Made by a program: the position numbers and the translations under genes. This document shows positions 37,386 through 49,305 of a stretch of DNA of 64,000 bases, one piece after another (the first letter of the stretch is position 1; the number at the start of each line of letters is the position of its first letter). Under the pieces are notes generated by a model, which worked only from the letters and a program-made list of their open reading frames with translations, had not been told where the DNA came from and ran no database searches. Source of the DNA: Staphylococcus sp. MI 10-1553 (GTDB taxonomy: Bacteria; Bacillota; Bacilli; Staphylococcales; Staphylococcaceae). The DNA lies in the NCBI RefSeq assembly GCF_010365305.1, contig NZ_CP048279.1, forward strand, positions 1,488,001 to 1,552,000, given 5' to 3'.

Positions 37386-38278
37386 GTGAATATAAGTCAG
37401 GATTTGTGACAATTATCGGACGCCCGAATGTAGGGAAATCAACGTTTGTCAATCGTGTTATTGGTCACAAAATAGCGATTATGTCCGATAAAGCGCAAAC
37501 GACACGCAATAAAATACAAGGTGTCATGACACAAGAAGACGCGCAAATTGTTTTTCTAGATACGCCTGGTATTCATAAACCGAAACATAAATTAGGCGAC
37601 TATATGATGAAAGTCGCTAAAAACACACTTTCAGAAATTGATGCGGTCATGTTTATGGTCAATGTTAATGAAGAAATTGGTCGCGGTGATGAATACATTA
37701 TGGAAATGTTAAAAACCGTTAAAACGCCTGTCTTTTTAGTGCTTAACAAAATAGATTTAGTTCATCCAGACGCTTTAATGCCGAGAATCGAACAATATCA
37801 ACGTTATATGGATTTTGCAGAAATTATACCTATCTCTGCTTTAGAAGGACATAACGTAGATCATTTCATCAATGTCTTAAAAGCTTATTTACCAGAGGGC
37901 CCGCAATATTATCCTGATGGCCAAATCTCAGATCATCCTGAACAATTTGTAGTCAGTGAACTCATTCGTGAAAAGATTTTACAAACGACAAGCGAAGAAA
38001 TTCCTCATGCCATTGGTGTAAACGTTGAACGCATGACTCAGGAATCCGAAGATCGCGTCCATATTGAAGCGGTCATATTTGTGGAACGTGACTCACAAAA
38101 AGGTATCGTAATCGGAAAAGGCGGTAAAAAGCTCAAAGAAATCGGTAAGCGCGCTCGTTTGGACATTGAATATTTATTAGGTTCTAAAGTTTATTTAGAT
38201 TTATGGGTGAAAGTTCAAAAAGATTGGCGTAACAAATCAAGCTTTATTAAGCAAATGGGCTATGTAGAAGATGAATAA
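37382..38278 (+). CDS. era: GTPase Era
   Basis: This 298-residue GTPase binds 16S rRNA near its 3' end and assists 30S assembly. GTPase motifs are GRPNVGKST (13-21), [14 protein letters not shown] (about 60-73) and NKIDL (about 123-127). The C-terminal KH domain contains [17 protein letters not shown] near residue 245. Its length matches Era. The ATG overlaps the cdd stop, and ribosome binding AGGAAAGGATT lies in cdd. recO follows in the same operon. Confidence 0.97.
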   Translation: MSEYKSGFVTIIGRPNVGKSTFVNRVIGHKIAIMSDKAQTTRNKIQGVMTQEDAQIVFLDTPGIHKPKHKLGDYMMKVAKNTLSEIDAVMFMVNVNEEIGRGDEYIMEMLKTVKTPVFLVLNKIDLVHPDALMPRIEQYQRYMDFAEIIPISALEGHNVDHFINVLKAYLPEGPQYYPDGQISDHPEQFVVSELIREKILQTTSEEIPHAIGVNVERMTQESEDRVHIEAVIFVERDSQKGIVIGKGGKKLKEIGKRARLDIEYLLGSKVYLDLWVKVQKDWRNKSSFIKQMGYVEDE

Positions 38279-38302
38279 TCGTTAACCAGAGGTGGTGATG
38301 AA

Positions 38303-39073
38303 GTGCTCGTTAAACAAAAAGGTATCATTATAAAAGAAGTAGATTATGGTGAATCTGACAAAATCATTACCATCTTGAATGAACATGGAGCAAAGGTGCC
38401 GCTCATGGTCCGCCGTGCTAAAAAAGTTAAATCCGGCCTCCAAGCTACGACTCAAATTTTTGTACAAGGTTTGTTTATTTATAATCAGTGGAAAGGGATG
38501 GGGACGCTCACTTCTGTCGACGTCCTCAACCTCAATTATGAACTACGCCAAGACATTTATGCGCACAGTTATGCAAGCTTATGTTTGGAAACGATTGACC
38601 GTGCGATGGAAGCGGATGAAGTCAATCCAGGGATGTATCGATTGCTTAATTTCGCTTTTGATCGCCTCCAGCAAGATGTATCTCCACAACTCATAGCAAA
38701 TATTGTTATGTTGAAATGTATGCCTCGTTTTGGGTTTGATGTGGATTTATCGAAATGTGTTATGACAGGTGAGACAAACCCTGCAAAGTTGACTCATTTT
38801 AGTTTTAAGTTTGATGGCATTATCGCAACAGAAGTTACACATCGTGATCCTCACGCATTGCCTTTATCGAATAAAACGATTTATTTAACGTATGTCTTAA
38901 AAGACTTACCGTTAGAAAAAATCAATTCATTGCGCATTCAAGATACGATTGTAGAAGAAATGTCTAAGCTCATCTTACTGTTATATAAAGAATATGCAGG
39001 GATGTATTTTAAAAGCCAACGTTTGATTAATCAATTGAATCGATTGAAGGTCACAGATGCCACTGATCATTGA
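38303..39073 (+). CDS. recO: DNA repair protein RecO
   Basis: This 256-residue recombination mediator helps load RecA on single-stranded DNA with RecR. The N-terminal OB fold (MLVKQKGIIIKEVDYGESDK) is followed by a helical domain. The zinc-finger cysteines found in many RecO proteins are reduced here to single Cys residues (LKCMPRFG, LSKCVMTG). The start is GTG at 38303 with GAGGTGGTGATG upstream; the ATG at 38298 is in a different frame. The gene ends the phoH operon and faces glyQS across a 634-base gap. Confidence 0.93.
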   Translation: MLVKQKGIIIKEVDYGESDKIITILNEHGAKVPLMVRRAKKVKSGLQATTQIFVQGLFIYNQWKGMGTLTSVDVLNLNYELRQDIYAHSYASLCLETIDRAMEADEVNPGMYRLLNFAFDRLQQDVSPQLIANIVMLKCMPRFGFDVDLSKCVMTGETNPAKLTHFSFKFDGIIATEVTHRDPHALPLSNKTIYLTYVLKDLPLEKINSLRIQDTIVEEMSKLILLLYKEYAGMYFKSQRLINQLNRLKVTDATDH

Positions 39074-39103
39074 TTTGTTGAGGGGATGAGGCACAATAAT
39101 TTT

Positions 39104-39513
39104 TGATGCTATTGATGCCGCATTCTTGTTTAACTTGCCCTCTCCTTACGATTTGTGTTTTTGATTGCCCTCATGGCTTCGCGTTATTAGGGCTGAACCT
39201 TCAACTCAATTCGGCTTGATTGAAGTGTACACGAGATAGATATCAAATTGGATTTTGGGAGCAGTACAGAAATCTCATGTGTCACAAAGATTTCGTCGTA
39301 CTGCCCCCGCAAGGCTAACTAGACTTCTCAAAAGCATGTGTATTGAGAAGTCAGACAGCTACTGCGATAAACAGCGACCACTATTAAAGTAAAGAAGTGA
39401 CTGTTAGCAGTATGCACTCATTCCCTCAGGAGTGTCAGCCTTCTGGGCAATCTTACATCAAACACAAGAAAACTGAGGCCAAGTTCATAAAACCAAGAAA
39501 AGCAATAGCATCA
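39104..39513. repeat. nested inverted-repeat element between recO and glyQS
   Basis: The arms of this 410-base stretch pair imperfectly over about 90 bases. TGATGCTATTG (39104-39114) matches CAATAGCATCA (39503-39513), TTCTTG (39123) matches CAAGAA (39494), and AACTTGCCCTC (39132-39142) matches GAGGCCAAGTT (39475-39485). Further in, the left arm's TTGTGTTT, GATTGCCC and GGCT each have complements on the right at about 39434-39475. Inside are local hairpins: CTTCAA/TTGAAG (39198-39224), GGGAGCAGTAC/GTACTGCCCC (39257-39307), and a perfect ten-base-pair stem GACTTCTCAA/TTGAGAAGTC (39322-39352). It lies between convergent genes and has no credible coding region. Confidence 0.65.
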
Positions 39514-39582
39514 TTTTTTGCTCTATTCATCTTCAATTTTCGATTGATTTATAACTATAAATGAAAAATAAAGTAGGTAGAG

Positions 39583-39608
39583 GCTGGGAAAACTTAATAT
39601 CCCAGCTC
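39583..39608. terminator. hairpin of the GCTGGGA family
   Basis: GCTGGGA (39583-39589) pairs with TCCCAGC (39600-39606). The stem and most of the loop (AAACTT) repeat the terminator at 3802. It lies between convergent recO and glyQS and may serve recO. Confidence 0.55.
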
Positions 39609-39650
39609 AACCCCAGATTAAGCAGTTATTTATCAAATTCGCCATTCATA

Positions 39651-39695
39651 AAAAAACCTCGTCCGATAGTTCGTATCATTGGACGAGGTTTTTTT
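39651..39695. terminator. bidirectional terminator of glyQS
   Basis: AAAAAACCTCGTCC (39651-39664) and GGACGAGGTTTTTT (39681-39694) form a strong stem with A and T runs on opposite sides. On the minus strand it ends the glyQS transcript just after the stop; on the plus strand it can catch read-through from recO. Confidence 0.85.
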
Positions 39696-39707
39696 ATTCT
39701 ATATTGA

Positions 39708-41102
39708 TTAGAATTTAACTTTTTCAGCTAAAAATGCATTGAGTTCGCTAATTGGCATACGCACTTGTTCCATTGAGTCACGGTCACGTACAGTCACTTG
39801 TTGATCTTCTAATGAATCGAAATCAAATGTAATACAGTATGGTGTACCGATTTCGTCTTGACGGCGGTAACGTTTACCGATAGATTGAGATTCGTCAAAG
39901 TCTACTACAAAGTCCTCACTAAGTTGCTCGTATACTTTAATCGCATCTGCAGATAATTTCTTACTTAAAGGTAACACAGCAGCTTTATATGGCGCGATAG
40001 CAGGGTGGAAGTGAAGAACAGTACGTGCATCTTTGCTTCCTTCAACGCCTTCTTCATCATAGGCATCACATAAAAATGCTAATGTCACACGGTCTGCACC
40101 TAATGAAGGTTCGATACAATAAGGAATGTATTTTTCATTCGTTTCAGGATCGTGATAGCTGAAGTCTTCACCCGAATGTTCGCTATGTTTTTTCAAGTCA
40201 AAATCAGTACGACTCGCGATACCCCATAGTTCACCCCAACCAAATGGGAAGCGATATTCGATATCTGTTGTAGCGTTTGAGTAATGTGATAATTCATCTT
40301 CATCATGGTCACGTAAACGCGTATTCTCTTTATCAAGCCCTAAACTTTCAAGCCAATTTGCTGCAAAATCTTTCCAGTAGTTTTGCCATTCGATTTCAGT
40401 ACCAGGTTTACAGAAGAATTCAAGTTCCATTTGTTCAAATTCACGCGTACGGAAAATGAAGTTACCTGGTGTAATCTCATTACGGAATGATTTACCAATT
40501 TGACCGATACCAAATGGCAATTTTTTACGCATTGAACGTTGAACATTTTTATAGTTGACGAAAATACCTTGTGCTGTTTCTGGACGTAAGAAAATTTCGT
40601 TTGTAGAATCTTCAGTAACACCTTGGAATGTTTTGAACATTAAGTTGAATTGACGGATGTCTGTCCAGTTTGCAGTACCACTAACAGGACACGTAATGCC
40701 TTCTTCATCAATGATACGTTTCATTTCATCAAAACTTAAACCATCCGCGATAAAATTTTCGTCACCTTTCACATTAGCCATATAATCTTCAATTAACTTG
40801 TCCGCACGATAACGAATTTTGCTGTCTTTGTTATCAATCATTGGATCGTTAAAGTTACCTAAGTGACCTGAAGCTTCCCAAGTTTTAGGATTCATTAAAA
40901 TAGCAGCATCTAAACCAACGTTATAAGGGGACTGTGTTATAAACTTTTTCCACCATGCTTTTTTAACGTTATTTTTAAGTTCAACACCTAGAGGACCGTA
41001 ATCCCAAGTGTTCGCTAAACCACCATAAATTTCACTACCTGGGAAAACAAACCCTCTATGCTTTGCCAGTTGTACAATCGTATCCATGTTTTTCTTTTCC
41101 AT
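39708..41102 (-). CDS. glyQS: glycyl-tRNA synthetase, alpha2 dimeric type
   Basis: This 464-residue class II synthetase charges tRNA-Gly. It is the single-chain eukaryote-like type found in staphylococci. Motif 2 is [21 protein letters not shown] near residue 207 and motif 3 is [16 protein letters not shown] near residue 350; the C-terminal anticodon-binding domain (about 365-464) contains [17 protein letters not shown]. The start ATG at 41102 on the minus strand has AAGGAGTG upstream. Expression is controlled by the T-box leader at 41120-41289. The gene is convergent with recO and divergent from ccpN. Confidence 0.97.
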   Translation of the reverse strand: MEKKNMDTIVQLAKHRGFVFPGSEIYGGLANTWDYGPLGVELKNNVKKAWWKKFITQSPYNVGLDAAILMNPKTWEASGHLGNFNDPMIDNKDSKIRYRADKLIEDYMANVKGDENFIADGLSFDEMKRIIDEEGITCPVSGTANWTDIRQFNLMFKTFQGVTEDSTNEIFLRPETAQGIFVNYKNVQRSMRKKLPFGIGQIGKSFRNEITPGNFIFRTREFEQMELEFFCKPGTEIEWQNYWKDFAANWLESLGLDKENTRLRDHDEDELSHYSNATTDIEYRFPFGWGELWGIASRTDFDLKKHSEHSGEDFSYHDPETNEKYIPYCIEPSLGADRVTLAFLCDAYDEEGVEGSKDARTVLHFHPAIAPYKAAVLPLSKKLSADAIKVYEQLSEDFVVDFDESQSIGKRYRRQDEIGTPYCITFDFDSLEDQQVTVRDRDSMEQVRMPISELNAFLAEKVKF

Positions 41103-41119
41103 ATTTTTTACACTCCTTA

Positions 41120-41289
41120 AAAATTAAAAAAATCCCAAGCCAAAGAATAAACTTTGCCTTGGGACGAATTATTAGAATAATCCGCGGTTCCACCCAAATT
41201 AGTGTAGCCACTCACTTTTATTTAAATTTATCGTTACGCCAAATTGAAGTGTTAAGCTTTCACCGTCCTTAACTCGCTTTATTTTTAAT
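41120..41289 (-). ncRNA. glycine T-box riboswitch leader of glyQS
   Basis: The minus strand carries TGGGTGGAACCGCGG (41196-41182), the T-box sequence that pairs with the uncharged tRNA acceptor end. Downstream is a terminator, TCCCAAGGCAAAG/CTTTGGCTTGGGA (41164-41133), followed by a run of T. Upstream, the Stem I region contains the GGTGAAAGC segment and a candidate glycine specifier GGC at 41240-41238. Uncharged tRNA-Gly should stabilise the antiterminator and allow glyQS transcription. The stretch between specifier and T-box is short. Confidence 0.9.
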
Positions 41290-41294
41290 TTTAA

Positions 41295-41300
41295 ATTATA
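41295..41300 (-). promoter_or_regulatory. -10 box of the glyQS T-box transcript
   Basis: TATAAT on the minus strand lies just before the T-box leader. The -35 region is T-rich (TTTTCC) and not close to consensus. The gap to ccpN, 41301-41586, holds this and presumably the ccpN promoter, which I cannot place with confidence. Confidence 0.5.
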
Positions 41301-41586
41301 CGAAAACGAAAGGCAAGGAAAAACATAATTGTCTGATAATCCATAACAAGTTATAATGGAAATTGTATTCAATAAAAAGATGCATTGATTTATACCATAT
41401 GACCATTCCATGTGATGTTCCATATTTATCGTGTTTTCCGCTGATGAATATAGAGACACGTCACAAAGTAGTCAGTTCGAGTAACAAATGATGATACTAG
41501 ATGTAAAAAATATAGTGCTAATATGTAAAAAGGGGGCACTTCTGCTATTTAATTAGCATAACCGCTTACTTGTTGGTTTTAAATAG

Positions 41587-42219
41587 ACAGAGACTCAGAT
41601 AGAACTCAATCCAAGACAGGAACATATTGTTGAAATTGTAAAATCTGATGGGCCTATTACTGGGGAAAAAATTGCTGAACAACTGAATTTAACACGTGCA
41701 ACATTACGTCCAGACCTTGCTATATTAACGATGGCAGGATTTTTAGAGGCAAGACCGCGCGTAGGTTATTTTTATTCAGGAAAATCGAGCTCGCAACTTT
41801 TGACCGAAAAATTCAAAAAATATATTGTAAAAGACTACCAATCCCAGCCTGTCATTTTAAAAAGTAATGTTACCGTTTATGAAGCGATTTGTTCAATTTT
41901 TATTGAAGATGTTGGAACGTTATTTATCGTTAATGAAGATAATGAACTCGTGGGTGTATGTTCTAGAAAAGATTTGCTCAGAGCGTCGATGGCAGGACAA
42001 GATATTCATACGATGCCCGTCAATATCATTATGACACGTATGCCCAATATTGTTTTACTTAGAGAAAACGACCTCGTGCTTTATGCTGCGAGACAAATGA
42101 TTCATAAGGAAATCGACTCAATACCTATTGTAAGAGAAAAAGATAACGGCAAATTTGAAGTCACTGGCCGTATCTCCAAAACGACGATTACGAAATTATT
42201 TGTATCGTTGTTCGATTAG
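41587..42219 (+). CDS. ccpN: CcpN-type transcriptional repressor, HTH plus CBS pair, start codon unclear
   Basis: The protein has an N-terminal winged helix (IELNPRQEHIVEIVKSDG, then GEKIAEQLNLTRATLRPDLA) and two CBS domains (about residues 80-210), as in CcpN, which represses gluconeogenic genes in response to ATP/ADP. The helix-turn-helix part is encoded upstream of the first ATG at 41731. The frame is open from 41587, yet it has no ATG, GTG or TTG before 41731. Homologues start around the codons at 41587-41599; a one-base insertion in an ancestral AAATGACAG (now AAATAGACAG at 41581-41590) would explain the loss. The coordinates mark the open frame. Either a rare start codon is used or the repressor is shortened. 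Confidence 0.7.
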   Translation, partial: TETQIELNPRQEHIVEIVKSDGPITGEKIAEQLNLTRATLRPDLAILTMAGFLEARPRVGYFYSGKSSSQLLTEKFKKYIVKDYQSQPVILKSNVTVYEAICSIFIEDVGTLFIVNEDNELVGVCSRKDLLRASMAGQDIHTMPVNIIMTRMPNIVLLRENDLVLYAARQMIHKEIDSIPIVREKDNGKFEVTGRISKTTITKLFVSLFD

Positions 42220-42233
42220 TAGGAGGATAATCT

Positions 42234-43061
42234 ATGACGAATGTAAAAATCATTATTGCTTCAGACTCAGTGGGAGAAACAGCTGAGTTAGTCGCAAAAG
42301 CGTGTATGTCTCAATTTAATTATAGCGATTGCACAAATCATATTCTTCGCTATCCTTATATTGAAACGAAAGAAAATATAGATGAAGTCATAGCGGTTGC
42401 AAGAGAGGTAGAATCTATTATTATCTATACACTAGTGCGACCAGATATTAGAGCACATATTCAAGAAAATATCGATAAATATGGCCTCAAATCTGTCGAC
42501 GTCATGGGACCTATGCTCAATGTAATGGAGGATACATTCCACAAAAAACCATTGAATGAGCCTGGTGTCGTGCATAAATTAGATGAAGATTACTTTAGAA
42601 AAATTGAAGCGATGGAATTTGCAGTGAAATATGACGACTGTAAAGATCCAAAAGGGTTACCTAAAGCGGACATTGTACTTATCGGTATCTCCCGTACATC
42701 AAAGACGCCCATCTCACAATATTTAGCGCATAAACGTTATAAAGTGATGAACGTGCCGATCGTACCTGAAGTGACACCACCGGAATCATTATTTGAAGTG
42801 GACCCGAAGAAATGTGTGGCGCTCAAAATTAGCTCCGATAAATTAAATGCCATTCGAAAAGAGAGATTAAAACAACTTGGCTTATCTGATTCAGCACGTT
42901 ATGCAACTGACCAACGTATTGCTGAAGAGTTAGCGTATTTCAATCAAATTGTCGAACGTATTGGTTGCCCAGTGCTAGATGTTTCTAATAAAGCGATTGA
43001 GGAGACGGCCAATAACATTATCCAAATTATTGAGCATAATCATTCCTTTACGAGTGAATAA
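42234..43061 (+). CDS. bifunctional kinase/pyrophosphorylase regulating pyruvate, phosphate dikinase (PDRP family)
   Basis: This 275-residue DUF299/PDRP protein (YqfL in B. subtilis) is of the family that phosphorylates a threonine of pyruvate, phosphate dikinase with ADP and removes the phosphate with inorganic phosphate. The nucleotide-binding P-loop is GISRTSKTP at 151-159, and DSVGETAE (11-18) is the conserved N-terminal motif. The target enzyme is not encoded in this window. AGGAGGATAATCT precedes the ATG. It sits 14 bases after ccpN, the common Bacillales pairing that links it to gluconeogenic control. Confidence 0.92.
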   Translation: MTNVKIIIASDSVGETAELVAKACMSQFNYSDCTNHILRYPYIETKENIDEVIAVAREVESIIIYTLVRPDIRAHIQENIDKYGLKSVDVMGPMLNVMEDTFHKKPLNEPGVVHKLDEDYFRKIEAMEFAVKYDDCKDPKGLPKADIVLIGISRTSKTPISQYLAHKRYKVMNVPIVPEVTPPESLFEVDPKKCVALKISSDKLNAIRKERLKQLGLSDSARYATDQRIAEELAYFNQIVERIGCPVLDVSNKAIEETANNIIQIIEHNHSFTSE

Positions 43062-43080
43062 GTTGTATAATGTTACAACT
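43061..43080 (+). promoter_or_regulatory. palindrome around the -10 box of dnaG
   Basis: AGTTGTA (43061-43067) and TACAACT (43074-43080) form a 20-base palindrome with TATAAT (43066-43071) inside. It begins at the last base of the preceding gene and lies about 54 bases ahead of dnaG. It could be an operator over the dnaG-sigA promoter or a small hairpin. Confidence 0.5.
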
Positions 43081-43133
43081 ATGTGTAAATTGTACCAATA
43101 ACATAGAGATGAATGGTAATACAAGGTGATGAC

Positions 43134-46048
<2,915 letters not shown>

Positions 46049-46056
46049 TACAAATG

Positions 46057-46094
46057 AAAGGGATGGCGACAGAGGATGTCCCATTCCTTTTTAT
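46057..46094 (+). terminator. terminator after sigA
   Basis: AAAGGGATGGCGACA (46057-46071) pairs with TGTCCCATTCCTTT (46077-46090) with one bulge and a short loop, followed by TTTTA. It ends the dnaG-sigA unit 76 bases ahead of trmK. Confidence 0.8.
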
Positions 46095-46123
46095 TATGAT
46101 TATCAATATGAAGGAGAAACATC

Positions 46124-46801
46124 ATGATTCCTATTAATAAACGACTGGATAAAGTAAGCGAGTTCGTGCAGGGAGACGTGCTTGCAGATATTGGTTCTGA
46201 CCATGCCTTTTTACCTATTTATTGTATTCAAAATGGTACCATTCAACGTGCAATTGCTGGAGAAGTGATCAAGGGCCCTTACCAATCTGCATTAACGAAT
46301 GTGACGACACATGGCTATCAACAACAAATTGATGTTCGTTTAGGCAATGGTTTAACGATATTAAAACCGACAGACCGCGTGGATACTGTGACGATTTGTG
46401 GTATGGGAGGTCCGCTCATTACACGTATTTTAAATGAAGGGATTTTATATATTTCGAATCAACCGAGACTCGTCCTCCAATCAAATATTCAAAGCGAACT
46501 GATTCGTCGTTTTTTACAACAACACGGCTATCGCATTACAACAGAAACTTTGGTGAAAGAACGCGCGCATATTTATGAAATTATCGTTGCAGACCCAGGA
46601 AAAATGCAATTATCTAACAAAGACTTTAAATTTGGTCCATATCTTCATCCAGAACCAAATGCATTGTTTGTAGAAAAATGGGAACGTGAACTCGAAGCGC
46701 TAGCAGATATTAAGAAACAATTAGATCCTGATAAGCATCATCATCGTTATCATGAAATTGAAGCTCAAGAAAACGACATTAAAGAGGTGTTATCACAATG
46801 A
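46124..46801 (+). CDS. trmK: tRNA (adenine22-N1)-methyltransferase TrmK
   Basis: This 225-residue SAM-dependent enzyme methylates A22 in the D-loop of tRNA and is a Gram-positive-specific family (YqfN). The SAM site is LADIGSDHAFLPIYCI near residue 20, and VTICGMGGPLITRIL near residue 89 holds the catalytic loop. A C-terminal coiled-coil region (about 175-225) is charged, as in the family. AAGGAGAAACATC precedes the ATG. The last four bases overlap the next start. Confidence 0.94.
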   Translation: MIPINKRLDKVSEFVQGDVLADIGSDHAFLPIYCIQNGTIQRAIAGEVIKGPYQSALTNVTTHGYQQQIDVRLGNGLTILKPTDRVDTVTICGMGGPLITRILNEGILYISNQPRLVLQSNIQSELIRRFLQQHGYRITTETLVKERAHIYEIIVADPGKMQLSNKDFKFGPYLHPEPNALFVEKWERELEALADIKKQLDPDKHHHRYHEIEAQENDIKEVLSQ

Positions 46802-47901
46802 AATTACATGAATTGTTAACGACATTAAATCAAGAAGTGCCGTTTTATACTGCTGAATCTTGGGATAATGTCGGTTTACTCATCGGGGATAAACAAAGTG
46901 AAGTCAACGGCATTTTAACGACATTAGATTGTACTTTAAACGTTGTAGAGGAAGCTATCAACCAAAATATCAACACCATTATCGCACACCATCCGCTTAT
47001 TTTTAAAGGCGTGAAAAACATTTTAGAAGATGGTGGATACGGTTCGATTTTATATCGTCTCATTCAAAACAATATCAATTTGATTGCATTGCATACGAAT
47101 TTGGATGTCCATCCGAAAGGGGTAAATGCGATGCTTGCTGAAAAGATTGGGTTAAAAAATTATGAAGTGTTAGATAGACAAGCAACAGCGTATTATAAAG
47201 TACAAGTGTTCATTCCTAAAGAGAATGCAAAGGGCTTTAAAGGTACTTTAGCTGAGCATAGTTTGGCGACTGAGGGCAATTATGAATATTGTTTTTTCAA
47301 TACTGAAGGACAGGGCCAATTCAAGCCAGTGGGTGAAGCGAATCCGCATATTGGACAAATTGGTAATATTGAAACCGTTAATGAACTAAAAATTGAGTTT
47401 ATGATTCGCAGTGGTCAAATGACATTCGTACAAAAACTCATTGAAGACAATCACCCATATGAAACGCCTGTTTATGATTTTATACCGATGAAAAAAATGA
47501 GTCAGTATGGCCTCGGAATGATAGGTGAGTTACCTGAAACACAATCGGTTGAAAGCTTTGTACAGTCGGTCAAACAAGCACTTCAAATGCCAAGTGTGCG
47601 TTATATCGGCAATCGAAAAGCGACAATTAAACGTGTTGCAATAGTGGGTGGTGCAGGCGTTGGTTTTGAAAATCTTGCACATCAACGCGGTGCAGACATA
47701 TTCATTACAGGAGATATTAAACACCATGAAGCTTTAGATGCCAAAATGTCGGGAATCAATCTATTGGATATTAACCATTATAGTGAGTATGTGATGAAAG
47801 AAGGGTTAGTGTCATTATTGGAAGACTGGTTAGCAGATGTAGCGGCTCAAATACCTATAAAAGCTTCAACAGTACACACTGATCCTTATGATTATATGTA
47901 A
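46798..47901 (+). CDS. Nif3-like dinuclear metal centre protein (YqfO)
   Basis: This 367-residue member of the Nif3/GTP cyclohydrolase 1 type 2 family forms a hexameric toroid with a two-metal site. Metal-binding segments are IIAHHPLIFKG near residue 62, LHTNLDVHPKGVN near residue 99, and the C-terminal DINHYSEYVMKEGL near residue 321. The central insert (about 130-235) is the PII-like domain typical of Gram-positive versions. The biological role is not established. It overlaps trmK by four bases; the conserved trmK pairing suggests a link to nucleic acid metabolism without proof. Confidence 0.9.
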   Translation: MKLHELLTTLNQEVPFYTAESWDNVGLLIGDKQSEVNGILTTLDCTLNVVEEAINQNINTIIAHHPLIFKGVKNILEDGGYGSILYRLIQNNINLIALHTNLDVHPKGVNAMLAEKIGLKNYEVLDRQATAYYKVQVFIPKENAKGFKGTLAEHSLATEGNYEYCFFNTEGQGQFKPVGEANPHIGQIGNIETVNELKIEFMIRSGQMTFVQKLIEDNHPYETPVYDFIPMKKMSQYGLGMIGELPETQSVESFVQSVKQALQMPSVRYIGNRKATIKRVAIVGGAGVGFENLAHQRGADIFITGDIKHHEALDAKMSGINLLDINHYSEYVMKEGLVSLLEDWLADVAAQIPIKASTVHTDPYDYM

Positions 47902-47991
47902 ATAGAATACTAATTTGAGCATAATTTACCAAAAGCAATGACATGCTGAATCGATTGCCAGAAAACACATGCTCAAAAAGTTTAAACAGTG

Positions 47992-48024
47992 AAAAAGCCT
48001 GAGACTCAACATCCCAGGCTTTTA
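47992..48024. terminator. bidirectional terminator between the Nif3-like gene and ispH
   Basis: AAAAAGCCTG (47992-48001) pairs with CAGGCTTTTA (48015-48024), with runs of A and T on opposite sides. It lies between convergent genes and can serve both strands. Confidence 0.75.
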
Positions 48025-48156
48025 TTATGATCTTATAACATTTCACAAAGCTAACATACATGAATTTGTCTTAATTTAGCAAAATAAGCGTGATGATGAC
48101 TTGAACGTTTTTCATTACTTGAGTCACTTTTGACCTTTTACTAAATTGAACATTAT

Positions 48157-49125
48157 TTATTCCATAATTTTAACCGGCTTAGCTTTTTTAATTTTAGGTA
48201 AGATTTTTTCAACCGGCACGTTAGATGCAGTGACATGTGTCTCAGGGTTCATTGGATCATAATCTTTTAAGAAATTAATCACTTCTTTAACAATAGGGGT
48301 TGGGGTTGAAGCACCCGCAGTCACCGCTACAGTTTCCACGCCTTCTAACCAACGCAAATCAAGTTGTGATAAGTCAGCAATACGATAAGAATTTGTCTGT
48401 GCAATATCTTTTGACACTTGAGCAAGTCGATTTGAATTATTACTTTTTGGATCGCCTACAACGATGAGTAAATCTGCAGCACCCGCTTGATCTGCGACTG
48501 CTTCTTGACGTACTTGTGTCGCTTGGCAAATCTCTTTATGCTGCTCGACATGAGGGAATCGTTCTTGTAAATCATCCATTAAATGTAAGACATCCCATTG
48601 TGACATCGTCGTTTGATTTGTCACGATTAAAGGATAGTCGTTCAGTGTATCAGGCAACGCTTCAACGTCTTCTTTCGTTTCAACGAGATAAACGATATCA
48701 GGTGCGACACCAACAGCTCCCTCTGGCTCAGGATGTCCTTTTTTACCAATATAGACGACATGATAGCCCTGCGCCTTTTTATCCAAAATGAGTTGATGTG
48801 TATTTTCAACATCTGGACATGTCGCGTCAATACATGTAAGTCCTTTATCTTTGGCACGTCTTTTAACTTCCGGTGATACACCATGTGCAGTGAAGATAAC
48901 TGTTCCTTCATTAATCTGATCTAATATTTCTAAACGATTCGGTCCGTCTAATGTAATAATTCCGTCTGATTCAAAAGCATCTGTCACGTGCTTATTATGC
49001 ACAATCATTCCTAATATATATATCGGACGTGGTAAGTTCGGGTCAAGTGATGCATTGCGCGCAATCACCATAGCATCGACCACGCCATAACAATAACCAC
49101 GTGGGGTAATTTTAATGATTTCCAT
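48157..49125 (-). CDS. ispH: 4-hydroxy-3-methylbut-2-enyl diphosphate reductase
   Basis: This 322-residue iron-sulfur enzyme makes isopentenyl and dimethylallyl diphosphate in the last step of the MEP pathway. Conserved cysteines are Cys12 in [10 protein letters not shown], Cys103 in [11 protein letters not shown] and one near 199 in [18 protein letters not shown] near residue 274 is also typical. This is notable because S. aureus makes isoprenoids by mevalonate and lacks this pathway; together with ispG in this window it suggests that the MEP pathway is present here. AAAGGAGG lies upstream on the minus strand, and an extended -10 box (TGGTATAAT) at 49162-49154. Confidence 0.93.
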   Translation of the reverse strand: MEIIKITPRGYCYGVVDAMVIARNASLDPNLPRPIYILGMIVHNKHVTDAFESDGIITLDGPNRLEILDQINEGTVIFTAHGVSPEVKRRAKDKGLTCIDATCPDVENTHQLILDKKAQGYHVVYIGKKGHPEPEGAVGVAPDIVYLVETKEDVEALPDTLNDYPLIVTNQTTMSQWDVLHLMDDLQERFPHVEQHKEICQATQVRQEAVADQAGAADLLIVVGDPKSNNSNRLAQVSKDIAQTNSYRIADLSQLDLRWLEGVETVAVTAGASTPTPIVKEVINFLKDYDPMNPETHVTASNVPVEKILPKIKKAKPVKIME

Positions 49126-49153
49126 TCTGTAAGCGAACCTCCTTTAATAACTC

Positions 49154-49162
49154 ATTATACCA
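49154..49162 (-). promoter_or_regulatory. extended -10 promoter for ispH
   Basis: On the minus strand the sequence reads TGGTATAAT, a perfect extended -10 box 29 bases ahead of the ispH ATG. The region -35 is TTTTAA. Confidence 0.55.
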
Positions 49163-49269
49163 ATTACATAGCAGTTTTAAAATTAATACACAATTAGCGA
49201 TTTGTAAAGTCAAGGACATTAAAAACCAAAAACATTCACTTGCATGTTTTCATTAATCATAAATTCATT

Positions 49270-49275
49270 TATAAT
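49270..49275 (+). promoter_or_regulatory. -10 promoter candidate for cshB
   Basis: TATAAT at 49270-49275 lies 31 bases ahead of cshB. A TTGCAT at 49240-49245 is too far for a standard -35, and the correctly spaced hexamer is TTTTCA. Confidence 0.45.
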
Positions 49276-49305
49276 ATAGAGACGAATCTTTAAGGAGGCC
49301 AAACC

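Noticed and set aside
39412..39564. A 50-codon frame with a hydrophobic C-terminal part in the recO-glyQS gap
   Set aside because: No ribosome binding site, and it runs through the right arm of the inverted-repeat element, so it is most likely chance.
43113..43133. Longer dnaG start
   Set aside because: The extension contains the ribosome binding site AAGGTGATG of the real ATG at 43134.
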